Source: Cloacibacillus sp. An23
GTDB taxonomy: Bacteria > Synergistota > Synergistia > Synergistales > Synergistaceae
Assembly (NCBI RefSeq): GCF_002159945.1
Contig: NZ_NFJQ01000003.1
Location: forward strand, 186,001 to 250,000
Length of the DNA: 64,000 bases
Direction: 5' to 3'
Shown here piece after piece: positions 25,701 to 33,885 of this stretch. The notes below the pieces were generated by a model. That model made no database searches and was not told the DNA's origin. It saw only the letters and a list, made by a program, of their open reading frames with translations. Numbering within the stretch: position 1 is the stretch's first letter; each line of letters starts with the position of its first letter. Both the position numbers and the translations under genes were made by a program.

Positions 25701-27029
25701 GGGCAGTTCACAGCCGCGGACATGCAGTTCACCGCCGACATAGCCTACTTCACGCAGGACGACGGCGCCTTCGTCGTCGGCTACGCGATACCGAGGATAG
25801 GCAGCGGAGAGAGCGCCTCCGGCAAGCTCTGGGGGCCGCGCAGCCCGTACAATATCCATCCCGACCCGGGACTCATCCTCCCGCTGCGCTGGGGCAACCA
25901 GCTTCAAGTGACGGACGGCGGCACGACGCTGACTGAAAACGAAAACGAGTATCTGCGCTATACGCTGCGCGGGCTGAATTTCACGAAGAGCGGCGGCAAG
26001 AGCGCCTCCACGGGCGAAGACGGGCGCTACCAGCTCCCGATACGCCTGCTCGAACGCGGCGCGGACTACGAGGTCAGCCTGCGCGTCGTAAACTACAGCT
26101 TCGTGCGGACGAAAGAGCCCGTCACAGTAGGATTCTACTGGCAGGGGATAGACGAGACCTCCGCGCTTCCGCTGAACGACGTTGACGAAATTAAGAAGCT
26201 GCCGATGCTCATAACGAGCGATGGCGAAGACGCGAAGATAGAACTCGAAGGCATAGACGGACGCCACGGAAGAAACGGCACGGACAACTGGCAGGATGTG
26301 TCGTTCTACTGGAACGTGCCGGAGGATGAAGAAGACCGCCTCGGCTACGTCCACGCGGTAGTGACCAGCGGCGAAACGCAGCTCAACACGGACAACGACC
26401 ACGGATATGCGCTCATCGGCACCTACGACCCGTCGATATTCGATCTGATAAACGACTATCAGACCGCCTCCGTGGCGGCCTCGCGCGGCGCTTCTGCCGC
26501 CGCCGTCGCGGACTCCGAAAAGCCTAATCTCAGCGTGAGCAACGTGCGCGCCTTCGCGCTGAACGACGACGGCACCGCCGGCGACGAGCTTAAGGGAAGC
26601 GACATAAACCGCTATACGAAGATGCGTATATCCGCGACGGTCTCCTACAAGGCCGGAGAGATCGCGGTCGGAGATAAAACGGTGACGCTCGACAACGCGC
26701 TCCTCGTCCGCATGGCGCTGCTGGCATCGCGCCCCGGCAGCAACCGCGCTGTGCTCGGCGCGCAGGAGCTTCCGCTCATGCCGGACGGCGACAGCTATGA
26801 CTTCTCGTTCGACTACGACCCGTCGAAGACCGACCCGAACCTCGCGCTTACGATAGGCGCGTCCTCGCCGGTACTCTCGCGCTCCATGCAGGCCGACGCC
26901 GGCGACAACGCCGTCACCCTCTGGGAAGCCGCCGAAACGGGCGGCGGAGGCGGCGGATGCTCGCTCGGGTGGGGCGCTCTGGCCCTGCTGGCGCTCGCGC
27001 CGCTCGCTCTGTGGCGCGGCAGAAGATAG
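22719..27029 (+). CDS. Large exported FG-GAP/VCBS protein with Synerg-CTERM anchor
   Basis: A 1436-residue cell-surface protein. Residues about 12-32 form a signal peptide. At least four FG-GAP/VCBS-type calcium-binding motifs follow: DWDGDGYSD (about 236), DFDGDGRAE (about 324), DINGDGRDE (about 406) and DFDGDGFDE (about 478), consistent with an integrin-alpha-like beta-propeller. The middle and C-terminal parts look like beta-sandwich domains without motifs I recognise. The last 29 residues are a glycine run, Cys1414-Ser, a hydrophobic helix and WRGRR, matching the Synerg-CTERM sorting signal, so the mature protein is probably processed and surface-anchored. AAGGAGG precedes the ATG. No catalytic site is visible; adhesion or surface structure is a guess. 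Confidence 0.85.
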   Translation: MGISFGNKGPGRRTLLAALFIAAAALAFYSSGRLERASADGSAVPDALAGDPMGGAWKSRVVPKQRLMVSYRRAANDQYAISTFVGTGEKTSDGVAYEHDLSSGFHAAYGRSPSDKVYVFDEDSAEGVIPSTVTIDPDFYAQKEFEVPKYIHVNSQLLRTGSGDHDGDAELYLQVIEGGGGEDDKDEIKLVGITKIDLRNMSIYESARYDVSWYADLSWTHKPEQDRNTAHDIAAYDWDGDGYSDYLVTFLGIKSKGDPGSPRAMLMLVDGKDLYDKVTGKTDANPIAYPINGTEGSEFSTRKNVFAGGSDVKVPNSYRMAIGDFDGDGRAEAAICYTKIHGAGANEKRANSLEIYEIDYNPSGVNDLGGSTDMTKGKFYGRRVYTDDNAGESFMQNDSVGIAAGDINGDGRDELVQIYARARAYYTHSTLRMTIYTCDASGSYRRLASCDQLELPNTTYKMTQMERTVSPIHMAMADFDGDGFDELAWIQSDDGDKLVLNLNINDWDVSPELTYSGYGNHYETSLQNLCGWPKMQGSDGSPGIKTALCAGVFDYPSSDGAGVKYGVGVAQMSDSGTSGATDLYYGVVSWSKDGGFTVNAQGSLRGEQSTGSCSPAVAAVDIMRESMILGEPAVVTVEDNVELHFLAQAPPKHWDRVLAEGSGLKADGRDGYVTVDAFSRISNSALVSADGYFTSVSKETGQDYTYAETKVSDGTWGLDFGYELKQRRDLFDAANQLTHRGNNNSSDDDPLLDVGVSHTGEVVNNNTSSYTHSVSFAFSAEADRDDQLYYTMMDYNICRYPVIYPERLRTMPALDNETGKEIYDDDGNQVYMTRYVQYVVPTEKKTVFSSTGGRGLSWYQPMHDGFNLFTYPRELREITGYPQGEQNKDEDDPLKYINGRVYVWGEDQVIGNLDATAYEMSVEGSDTTEKEDVQTYTLGGHAYYHPMFGINSRHMFKVDLNGDYSWETASTTTLDTHKGLGAMVNWSGIKADYDGQFTAADMQFTADIAYFTQDDGAFVVGYAIPRIGSGESASGKLWGPRSPYNIHPDPGLILPLRWGNQLQVTDGGTTLTENENEYLRYTLRGLNFTKSGGKSASTGEDGRYQLPIRLLERGADYEVSLRVVNYSFVRTKEPVTVGFYWQGIDETSALPLNDVDEIKKLPMLITSDGEDAKIELEGIDGRHGRNGTDNWQDVSFYWNVPEDEEDRLGYVHAVVTSGETQLNTDNDHGYALIGTYDPSIFDLINDYQTASVAASRGASAAAVADSEKPNLSVSNVRAFALNDDGTAGDELKGSDINRYTKMRISATVSYKAGEIAVGDKTVTLDNALLVRMALLASRPGSNRAVLGAQELPLMPDGDSYDFSFDYDPSKTDPNLALTIGASSPVLSRSMQADAGDNAVTLWEAAETGGGGGGCSLGWGALALLALAPLALWRGRR

Positions 27030-27039
27030 TCAAAAACTC

Positions 27040-27067
27040 AGGGGAGCCGCGCGCTCCCCTGTTTTTT
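27040..27067 (+). terminator. Intrinsic terminator of the Synerg-CTERM gene
   Basis: AGGGGAGC and GCTCCCCT form a perfect 8-base stem with a short loop, followed by GTTTTTT. Confidence 0.85.
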
Positions 27068-27072
27068 ATGGC

Positions 27073-27253
27073 GAATTAACTAAAACAGCAAACATTTATG
27101 TCATTCCGGCAATCTTCCGGCCGGAATCTCCATCCCCAGCACCAAGGCTGAACGAATCGGTATAGAGGCGACGGAGGCTATTGGGCAGGGCCCGCCCCGT
27201 TTCACCGGGCGCAGGAGATTTGCGGGGCGGCATGGTTTTTTAATGTAAAGTTA
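27073..27253. repeat. Dispersed repeat of about 190 bases, copy A
   Basis: This block starts GAATTAACTAAAACAGCAAA and ends near AAAGTTAA. It recurs in the same orientation at 29517-29712 with only scattered differences over its first 110 bases and more divergence in the last part. It contains a hairpin CATTCCGGC/GCCGGAATC. The short TTAACT at one end and AGTTAA at the other are inverted, as in small non-autonomous elements. It encodes no protein. Confidence 0.7.
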
Positions 27254-27298
27254 AAATGCTATATATGTCGGCTGACAAATAGAAACAGACGGTTTTAC

Positions 27299-27385
27299 CG
27301 TCATTCCGCGCCTGACGCAGGGCCGGCGGCTTTTGATTCCTATGCGCCGCGGATGGATGCTGGGTCAAGCCCGGCGTGGCGAAAG
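27299..27385. repeat. Imperfect palindromic intergenic repeat
   Basis: Arms around CGTCATTCCGCGCCTGACGC and the complement of GGGTCAAGCCCGGCGTGGCG pair imperfectly over about 20 bases, a type of intergenic palindrome common in GC-rich genomes. The rest of 27254-27500 shows nothing recognisable apart from a TATAAT-like run near 27415. Confidence 0.4.
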
Positions 27386-27500
27386 GCCGGATTTTCGCAG
27401 TAAAGCCAATCAATTATATTATAAAATTATTCGCCTGCGTTTTCACCGGCGGACGCGCGGCGCATGACGCTGGACAGGCTTCGGCCGCCGCGCTCGGCCT

Positions 27501-29276
27501 TTATTTGCCTATGAAGCGCTTTACGTATCGTTCGAGGACGTAGCAGACCTGCGAATTAAGGAAGGATATGGCGGATGGCGCGCCGTCGTTTTTCAGCACG
27601 TAGACCGCCGAACCCTCCTTCGCTATCACGTCTATCTTGGAGAAGGGGAGCGACGGGCGCCGCACTGCGCGATAGTTCGCCCGCTCCGAGGCGAGGCGGT
27701 CGAGCGCCGCCATATGAGCGTCGTATTCGTCCTTTGTATACGAGGCGGCGAACCCGGCCTCCCACGGCAGCGCTATGCCGGCGGCCCCTGAAGCGATCTC
27801 GGCGGGGGAGAGTGCCGGGAACACTTCGGTAACGCCGACGTGCGCCAGCGATTCCAGGAAGCCGCGCCGCCTCTTTTCGTAATGGCGCGTCAGCAGCGCG
27901 AACGCCTCGCGCGAAGGCGCGATCCTTGTGAATATGCGCGCGGCGAGATTTTCGGGCATAGACTCCATCGTCGGGCGGCGCGTGAGCTTTATCACGTCGC
28001 CGTCCGCGCCGCGGCACGCCTCTATCTCGCGGAAGACCTTGTCCGCGTCGTCCCTTCCGTAGACCGCGACGAGCGGCTTCGAATAGGCGAGCAGCCCCTC
28101 GACCTGCTCGCGGACGAACGCGGCCTCTTCGGGGCTCCTCGAGAAGAATGCGCGCGGCCTGACGCTGCTCCCGCGCAGAGTTGAGAAGCGAAGCGAGCAG
28201 TTTTCGGCCGCGCTCATGTATTCGCTGAAAAGCGAACGGTTGGGCCTCGTCAGGTAGCTCGCCGCGACGCCGCCCGTGAGGAACAGCGGAAGCCAGCTTT
28301 CGATGATGTCGAATATTTCTTCGGCGTCGAAGCCTATGTTATGGACGCTTACGACCCTGTTGCCGCGCTCGAGCATCCTGTGTATCAGCTCGGCGCACGC
28401 TCCGGCGAAGCGCGGCTCGCGCGAGAACCAGCTCAGGTAGGAGGTATAGACGTATATGTCGCGCGGCTCTCCGCCCTCTCCGGCGGCGTCGGCGAATTCC
28501 TCGACCGCCGCGAGCACGCCGCCCGCCCCGGTATAGACGCGCCCCCCGGTCTCGAGAGCGCCGAGGCGCGCGGCGTCCTTGAGCGCGGTCATGGCGCTGT
28601 CGGCGCTTTCCATGTTCTCAAGCAGGCCGTGAGCCAGGTTTCTTCGCTCCTCGCAGTCCTCGCACATCCAGTCGAAAAGCCGCGCGGCGGCGGCCTCCTC
28701 GTCGATGTCTCCCGCGCCGCCGGCGTCGAGCTCTCCGGCCAGCGCCCCGGGGACGCCGCGCGATTTGCATAGAAATGCGAAATAAAGGCATAGGCTGCGC
28801 AGTATCGGGTCGTCGCGCCTCAGGCTCCGCCTGCCTCTGCGGTAGCGCGATATGGACGAGCCGTCTACGTTCGCGTAGCGCGCGAGCTCGGCGTTCGACG
28901 TGCCGAATGCGTCCATGAGAAGCTCGAGCTTCGTCGATACGCCTACGCGCTCCGGCGGCGCGGTCCTGGCGGAGCCTTTTCTCTCGCGCAGCCCGGAGTC
29001 CGCCTCGTTCAGCCATCTTTCGACGGCGTCCTGCGTCTTTTCCCCGCCGCGCGCCGAAGCTGCGCCGCGCAGCGCGTTCAGCTCTTTCTCGCCCGGGGCG
29101 AGCGCCGCCGCGGCGCGCGCGATGCGCGCGACAGTGCCGCTCGAGCGGAAAGGCGCGTTCTTGGCGGAAAGATAGCGGCAAATGCAGGATGGGGCCAGCC
29201 CCGCCTCTTTTGCCAGAGCCGTTCCCGAGGCGGAAACGACCTCTTTGATATAAGCGAGTTTTTCATGAAAAAGCAT
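27501..29276 (-). CDS. Double helix-turn-helix protein with large unknown C-terminal domain
   Basis: A 591-residue protein. Two XRE-like helix-turn-helix segments are visible near the N-terminus: about 18-45 (ALAKEAGLAPSCICRYLSAK) and about 125-155 (NAELARYANVDGSSISRYRR). The remaining 400 residues show no motif I know. ATG 29276 is chosen because GGAGGAGG lies just upstream; nine more codons are open before it. It is transcribed alone and is flanked by the two copies of the 190-base repeat. It is probably a DNA-binding regulator whose large domain senses a signal or binds a partner. Confidence 0.65.
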   Translation of the reverse strand: MLFHEKLAYIKEVVSASGTALAKEAGLAPSCICRYLSAKNAPFRSSGTVARIARAAAALAPGEKELNALRGAASARGGEKTQDAVERWLNEADSGLRERKGSARTAPPERVGVSTKLELLMDAFGTSNAELARYANVDGSSISRYRRGRRSLRRDDPILRSLCLYFAFLCKSRGVPGALAGELDAGGAGDIDEEAAAARLFDWMCEDCEERRNLAHGLLENMESADSAMTALKDAARLGALETGGRVYTGAGGVLAAVEEFADAAGEGGEPRDIYVYTSYLSWFSREPRFAGACAELIHRMLERGNRVVSVHNIGFDAEEIFDIIESWLPLFLTGGVAASYLTRPNRSLFSEYMSAAENCSLRFSTLRGSSVRPRAFFSRSPEEAAFVREQVEGLLAYSKPLVAVYGRDDADKVFREIEACRGADGDVIKLTRRPTMESMPENLAARIFTRIAPSREAFALLTRHYEKRRRGFLESLAHVGVTEVFPALSPAEIASGAAGIALPWEAGFAASYTKDEYDAHMAALDRLASERANYRAVRRPSLPFSKIDVIAKEGSAVYVLKNDGAPSAISFLNSQVCYVLERYVKRFIGK

Positions 29277-29516
29277 ATACCGGCCTCCTCCGTGCAAAGA
29301 CAATTATCTTGTGAAGCCGCCGAAAACACAATGAGATTTTGCACGGAACCGAAAAACGGCACTGCCGTAGGCGTCCGCGCGGCAACGCGCGCGCCTTTGC
29401 GGCCCCGGCGGTTCTTCGCGCGGCCCACGGCCCGCCCTCGTGGACTTCGCCGCGTCGGTATCTCTTTATCCCAATGGCGGCGTCTTCGGCGTGGGCTCGC
29501 AGAGCATACGTATAGT
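29277..29516. other. Upstream region of the double-HTH gene
   Basis: It holds the strong ribosome binding site (29283-29290) and the second copy of the CGGCA-N-TGCCG repeat at 29339-29367. The rest is GC-rich with no ORF or RNA I can support. Confidence 0.3.
29339..29367. repeat. Short repeat with CGGCA-N-TGCCG palindrome, copy 2
   Basis: TTGCACGGAACCGAAAAACG followed by GCACTGCCG differs from the copy at 22590 by a two-base gap and about two substitutions. It lies about 60 bases upstream of the double-HTH gene, a position suited to autoregulation. Confidence 0.45.
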
Positions 29517-29712
29517 GAATTAACTAAAACAGCAAACATTTATGTCATTCCGGCAATCTTCTGGCCGGAATCTCCATCCCCAGCACCGAGGCTGAATGAA
29601 GCGGTATAGAGGCGACGGAGGCTATTAGACATGGGGCGGAGGCCCCCCCCCACAGTTTCACTCACCGTGTGCAGGCGATTTGCGGGGCGACATACATTTT
29701 TTAAAAAGTTAA
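29517..29712. repeat. Dispersed repeat of about 190 bases, copy B
   Basis: Direct-orientation copy of 27073-27253. It begins GAATTAACTAAAACAGCAAA, keeps the CATTCCGGC hairpin, and ends near AAAGTTAA. It carries an extra stretch with a run of about ten C near 29645. Between here and 29773 I see no gene. Confidence 0.7.
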
Positions 29713-29773
29713 TCAAGTATATCATATGACGCCGGACCTTCTTAAAAAAGAAAAATACATAACGGTTATAGGC

Positions 29774-29827
29774 AAAAAAACGCCGCCCCGAACGCGGCCC
29801 GGGAGTCGGGCCTGATTCGGGGCGGCG
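29774..29827 (-). terminator. Intrinsic terminator of the Wzz-type gene
   Basis: On the minus strand a 12-base stem CGCCGCCCCGAA / TTCGGGGCGGCG, with a GC-rich inner region, is followed by seven T. Confidence 0.85.
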
Positions 29828-29857
29828 GAAGACTGCGCCGTATCAAGCTTTCGCGCT

Positions 29858-31171
29858 CTATGCCTTAGCCTCGGCGCGTTTAGCGAACATCTCGGCGACA
29901 AGGGCCGCGGTAGTGCCGAGGAACAGCCCGAGCAGCCCCGCTAGGCAGAGTATCTTGAGGCCGCCGCGCGCTACGGGCTCGCGGGTCAGAATAGGCTTTT
30001 CCACGATCTTTATCGGGTCGGTCGCCTCGACCGTCGCAATACGCGAACGCTGATACTGCTTCGAGAGCGCGGCGTACGACTCCTGGAGCGTCGCCTTCTC
30101 GCGCTGCAGGCGGTCGACCTCCGTCTCGGCGGCGAGTATGCGCGAATTCAGCGCCGCGTAATCGCGCTGCGCCTTCTCTATGCGCGCGCTGAGATCCTTC
30201 AGCGATGCGCGCAGCGACGCTATTTTTATCTCGGCGTTTGAGCGCCGCTCCTTGAGCTCCTTGTGCAGGCTGTTCTGTATCTCGTCGCTGACGTTGAAAG
30301 CTCCGGGCTCCTTCGACGTCCCGGCGGGCTGCGCGGCGAGGTTCCACAGCGCCTCGCGGCTCATGCCGCGCGACAAGGTCTCCGTCTCCGGCTCCTTTGC
30401 GAGCAGCCTCGCGGCGGCCTTCTCCTCCGCCTCCAGCGGCGGCAGAGCCGCGGCCTTCTCGTCGTACTGCGCCAGGAGGCCGGAATATGTCTTCTCAAGC
30501 GCGGCGAGCCTCACCTTCATGAGCGGTATCGCATTCTCCTTCTGATAGACCAGCAGACGGTTCTCCGTCGCTTCAAGGTCGCGCTTCACCGTTTCGACGG
30601 ACTTGCCGAGGAACTCGAACGACGAGCCTGTCCTGTCCACGAAAAGCTGCGCGTTCCTCTGAATAAAGAGCGAACTCCAATTGTTCAGCACCGCCATAGC
30701 CCTCTCGGGCTCCTTCGCGCGGAATGAGACTGTCATCGCCATCTGGTCTGGAACGCCCTGCGCCTTCTCCGAAGACTCCGCGAGCTTCACCTTCAGCCCG
30801 CGCCTCATCGCCTCGACCGACGGAACGTCGTCGCTCGCAGCGCCGGCGTAGGCCGCGGCTATCACGTCGTTCAGCAGGTCGTCCGCCGTCGCCAGCGTGA
30901 AATATGTGTCCGGCGTCAGGACGACGCTCCTGCTTCCCTCATTCTCGATCTCGGGGGGCAGCGGAGGAAGGAAAAGAAGCGTCGTGCGGCTCTCGTAAAC
31001 CCGCGGAGAAAGCGCGAGATAGCCCGCAGCGCACACAAGGCAGGCCGCCGTCACGGCGGCTATAAGCTTCCTGCGCTTCCATAAAGAAGACAGTATATCG
31101 ACGAGGTCTATCTCGGAATAGTCGTCGTTCCACGCATACATGCCGTCGCGCGGAACATTATCGTTGCCCAT
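29858..31171 (-). CDS. Wzz/chain-length-determinant-type polysaccharide protein
   Basis: A 437-residue inner-membrane protein of the Wzz/GumC-like polysaccharide co-polymerase family. An N-terminal Wzz domain begins at SEIDLVDILSSLWKRRK with a helix at about 37-56; a long extracytosolic coiled-coil region (about 180-380) follows; a second helix lies at about 404-425 near the end. It controls chain length or export of a surface polysaccharide. No kinase domain is fused. It stands alone here, with its own terminator, and is divergent from an XRE regulator. Confidence 0.85.
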   Translation of the reverse strand: MGNDNVPRDGMYAWNDDYSEIDLVDILSSLWKRRKLIAAVTAACLVCAAGYLALSPRVYESRTTLLFLPPLPPEIENEGSRSVVLTPDTYFTLATADDLLNDVIAAAYAGAASDDVPSVEAMRRGLKVKLAESSEKAQGVPDQMAMTVSFRAKEPERAMAVLNNWSSLFIQRNAQLFVDRTGSSFEFLGKSVETVKRDLEATENRLLVYQKENAIPLMKVRLAALEKTYSGLLAQYDEKAAALPPLEAEEKAAARLLAKEPETETLSRGMSREALWNLAAQPAGTSKEPGAFNVSDEIQNSLHKELKERRSNAEIKIASLRASLKDLSARIEKAQRDYAALNSRILAAETEVDRLQREKATLQESYAALSKQYQRSRIATVEATDPIKIVEKPILTREPVARGGLKILCLAGLLGLFLGTTAALVAEMFAKRAEAKA

Positions 31172-31325
31172 AGCGTCCAGCTCCCTGACATTTATTCAAA
31201 ACAAACTGCTTAATGGTAAACAGCGGGGTTGATTTTAACAATCAATCATGCGCGTCATAATGACGTTTTAACACGCTTTCATATTTCATATTTAGCGCTA
31301 TTTTTTTAGCAAGAGGTGTTTTGCC

Positions 31326-31745
31326 ATGTCTGTAGGGAAGAGGATAAAAGCGCTCAGAGCAAGAAACGGCATCAGCAACCAGGAAGAGCTCGCGTATCTC
31401 GTCGGCGCGGCGCGCCAGACCGTATCGTCGTGGGAACGCGACGTTTTCCTGCCCGACGGCGCCAACCTGCTGAAACTATCGCAAGTGCTGAACACGTCCG
31501 TAGCCTATATAATGGGCGAAACGGTAGACTCCGGCGCTCCGCAGCGCGACGCACGCCGCTCCGACGACGGCACCGCATACTCGATACGCGCCCACTCTGC
31601 CGGCACGGTAATCATATCAATAGAAAAAAGCGAAAAAGGCAAGACAGTGCGTTACGACCTCCCGCCCGAATATGCGGCTTCGTTCCTTCCGATGGTGGAG
31701 CAGCTCTGGAAAAAAATCGAGTACAAAATGGAAGAGATCCGTTAA
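31326..31745 (+). CDS. XRE-family transcriptional regulator
   Basis: A 139-residue protein with an N-terminal Cro/CI-type helix-turn-helix (about 5-62; NQEELAYLVGAARQTVSSWE) and a short C-terminal region without known fold. Start ATG 31326 follows AAGAGGTG. It is divergent from the Wzz-type gene with a 154-base AT-rich space between, so it may control that gene and itself. Confidence 0.88.
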   Translation: MSVGKRIKALRARNGISNQEELAYLVGAARQTVSSWERDVFLPDGANLLKLSQVLNTSVAYIMGETVDSGAPQRDARRSDDGTAYSIRAHSAGTVIISIEKSEKGKTVRYDLPPEYAASFLPMVEQLWKKIEYKMEEIR

Positions 31746-32268
31746 TCCTGAAAAACGCCCGCGCCGCCCTGGGGTTCGTCAAGCCGCTGATCATCCGATT
31801 GAAAATAAAAAAATTACCCTCCGCCGAGGAGAAGCGTGAGGAGGCTCATCGTTTTCCCACGCAGCTGGGCGAAGGACGCGCGCTTTCGTACGTCATACGT
31901 AATGGAGGCTTGTCGCTGTTTAACCAACAGAAAAACTGATTTCATCGCCGGCCGGCTCATGACGCCGTGCGCCGTCCGCGAAAACGGGCATAAAAAACTC
32001 CGCGGCGCCCGGCGTGACGCCTGGCGCGTTTACAGGCGGACGCGGAATCCATCGTCTCTGATGTCCAATACGTTACGGCATGTGGAGACGCCGGACGCCG
32101 CGCCGGGCATAGCTCTCCCGTCTCGCCGGGCGCGGGCTGTGCGCAAAGGTTATTTTTATGTCCGCATACGCGGACGGAACACAGCGTCTGAGCACGGGAC
32201 GGCGAGAGATACGCTTTTCTTGCAAAACTCAATGACTATATTCGCATCCTAAATGAGCCGCCGCGACG
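31746..32268. other. Gene-free region
   Basis: About 520 bases between a plus-strand regulator gene and the end of a minus-strand HAD gene. A 138-residue plus-strand ORF (31836-32252) exists but has Arg/Pro-rich composition typical of chance frames and no ribosome site. There are several GC-rich inverted repeats; I recognise no RNA gene. Confidence 0.3.
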
Positions 32269-32311
32269 CCGGCGCGTGACGCGTGAAATAACACGCCACG
32301 TCACGCGCCGG
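32269..32311. repeat. Strong 13-base inverted repeat at the end of the HAD gene
   Basis: CCGGCGCGTGACG (32269-32281) and its exact complement (32299-32311) enclose GCGTGAAATAACACGC-like bases that extend the stem. The right arm covers the last codons of the HAD gene. No T-run follows on the minus strand, so it is not a standard intrinsic terminator; it may protect the mRNA 3' end. Confidence 0.55.
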
Positions 32312-33191
32312 CCGAAACGCCGCTCTCTGCCGTCTCGCGGTGTTTTTTCAAAAGCTGCTCGAACTCCCAGTCTGACTTCATCTTGTCGATGATCGTGGCG
32401 ACGACGCCGTAAGTCTCGCCGCCCTCGCGGTAATCGGCTGGACATACGAAATTCACCCGCTCCTCGAGAATCAGACGTTCCGCCGCGCGTCGTTTCGCCT
32501 CGCTGCCGGGCTCGTAGACCGCTATCGAATGGCCGCCGTTCTGCCTCACCATCTTCATGCAAGGGATGTCCGTCTGCCCGTCGCCGAAATAGATCATGCG
32601 GCGGAAAGGCACGGGGCGCTCGTCCTCGCGCATATAGCGGTTGACCTCGCTGTTGTCGCTCACGCTCGTAATGCCCTTGTTTATCTTGAAAAGAAACTGC
32701 GTCTTCGTCGTAAAATCCACAGCGACCGCAGGCCAGACGGCGACGCCGTCGGTATTGTAAAGAAACGAACATGCGTAGATATTCTCGAACTCGCGCGCGA
32801 TGCCCGTCCCCTCTATCATTTCCTTCAGCCCCGAAGAGTTTATATAATGGCGCACCGTCACGCCCTTCGCGCGCCCGTAATCGCCTACCAGCGAAAACCA
32901 CTCCGCAACGCCCGGATAAAGCTCCACCTCGCGCCCGAAACGCTGAAAAGACTCGCGCTTAAGCGAAATATCCTTATGCCGCGCCTCGTCGAGCATCAGC
33001 TTCATATAGCACAAAATGCCGTTGGCGTCGTTGCGCTCGGTCAGCTCGTTCGACTTCCTCCAAAATTCCTCCGGGGTCATCCCGAGCGCCTTGATAAAGC
33101 TGAACTCCTGCATATTCCCCGGCGAAAGCGTCCCGTCGAAATCGTAGATAAGCGCGATGACGGGCCGCGCGGTATCTGGCATTTGAAGCAC
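32301..33191 (-). CDS. HAD-family hydrolase
   Basis: A 296-residue haloacid dehalogenase-type protein. Motif I is YDFDGTLS (16-23), motif II is INSSG (about 116-120), and the C-terminal metal motif is YFGDGQTDIPCM. A cap of about 90 residues sits after motif I. Start ATG 33191 has GGAGGTG at a good distance. It is probably a small-molecule phosphatase; the substrate is unknown. A hypothetical protein gene lies 60 bases upstream in the same direction. Confidence 0.85.
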   Translation of the reverse strand: MLQMPDTARPVIALIYDFDGTLSPGNMQEFSFIKALGMTPEEFWRKSNELTERNDANGILCYMKLMLDEARHKDISLKRESFQRFGREVELYPGVAEWFSLVGDYGRAKGVTVRHYINSSGLKEMIEGTGIAREFENIYACSFLYNTDGVAVWPAVAVDFTTKTQFLFKINKGITSVSDNSEVNRYMREDERPVPFRRMIYFGDGQTDIPCMKMVRQNGGHSIAVYEPGSEAKRRAAERLILEERVNFVCPADYREGGETYGVVATIIDKMKSDWEFEQLLKKHRETAESGVSAGA

Positions 33192-33251
33192 CTCCGTTGA
33201 TTTTCAGTATTTGCGGCGGCTTTCTGATAAATCCCACGCAGCGGGCGGAAC

Positions 33252-33623
33252 CTAAAATTCCTCGGGATAATCCTCCGGCCCGAACCCCGCCTGAAACGCC
33301 ATATTCTCCAGCGTTTCGCGCTCCATTGCGAAGCGTTCGGCGGACTGCATGAAATTTACCTGCGAGGGCTGGGCTTCTATGTCTATGTGCTCGCCGGTCG
33401 CGGCGTCCACCACTTCGAACGTCCCGTCCCAGAGCGCGGCGCGGCGGCGCTGCTTCAAGTCGTCGATGAGCGCGAGCGCCGCGTCGCGAACGGACCCCCA
33501 GTCCTCGACTTCGACCTCCCAGCTTTCAAATACGCCATCTTCCTCGCGCAGTTCTTCGTCGCTTTTGATCTTGCCGTTCTCGTCGGTTATGTTCGCTCGT
33601 CCTATTACTTTGATACGTTTCAT
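33252..33623 (-). CDS. Hypothetical acidic protein
   Basis: A 123-residue protein, rich in Glu and Asp, with no signal peptide, membrane helix or motif I recognise. I choose ATG 33623 (MKRIKVIGRANIT) with GGGAGA upstream rather than the longer frame to 33689. A promoter-like TTGACA is 80 bases upstream. The N-terminal two thirds look globular; the C-terminus is acidic. Confidence 0.65.
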   Translation of the reverse strand: MKRIKVIGRANITDENGKIKSDEELREEDGVFESWEVEVEDWGSVRDAALALIDDLKQRRRAALWDGTFEVVDAATGEHIDIEAQPSQVNFMQSAERFAMERETLENMAFQAGFGPEDYPEEF

Positions 33624-33680
33624 GATTTTCTGATTCTCCCATAGAATTTGCCGCTGCGATAAATTGGTAGATACAAAATT

Positions 33681-33709
33681 ATATTCCACCGCCGCCGCGT
33701 GTATGTCAA
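33681..33709 (-). promoter_or_regulatory. Promoter of the hypothetical/HAD genes
   Basis: Minus strand TTGACA (33709-33704), 17 bases, GAATAT (33686-33681); an overlapping TATAAT (33683-33678) has a 20-base spacing. Either could be the -10 element. Confidence 0.45.
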
Positions 33710-33885
33710 GCGGCGCGGCGCGTACATGTGCTTCGCTCTGCTATAATGATTTCGTTGGCGAATTTCAGAGAAGACCGTTGGGAGACTGCGGCGCTTGAAC
33801 GGATTAGGCAAGAGGGGCAACGTACGGCTATAGCATTTTGCCGCCGTTTTAAGCACGGTACGGGGTGCAGAGGGAAATTAGAAAA

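Noticed and set aside
27030-27500. Hidden small gene between the Synerg-CTERM gene and the double-HTH gene
   Set aside because: The region is accounted for by a terminator, the dispersed repeat and a palindromic repeat; no ORF with a ribosome site is visible.
31836-32252. 138-residue plus-strand ORF
   Set aside because: No ribosome site, Arg-rich chance composition, no recognisable family.
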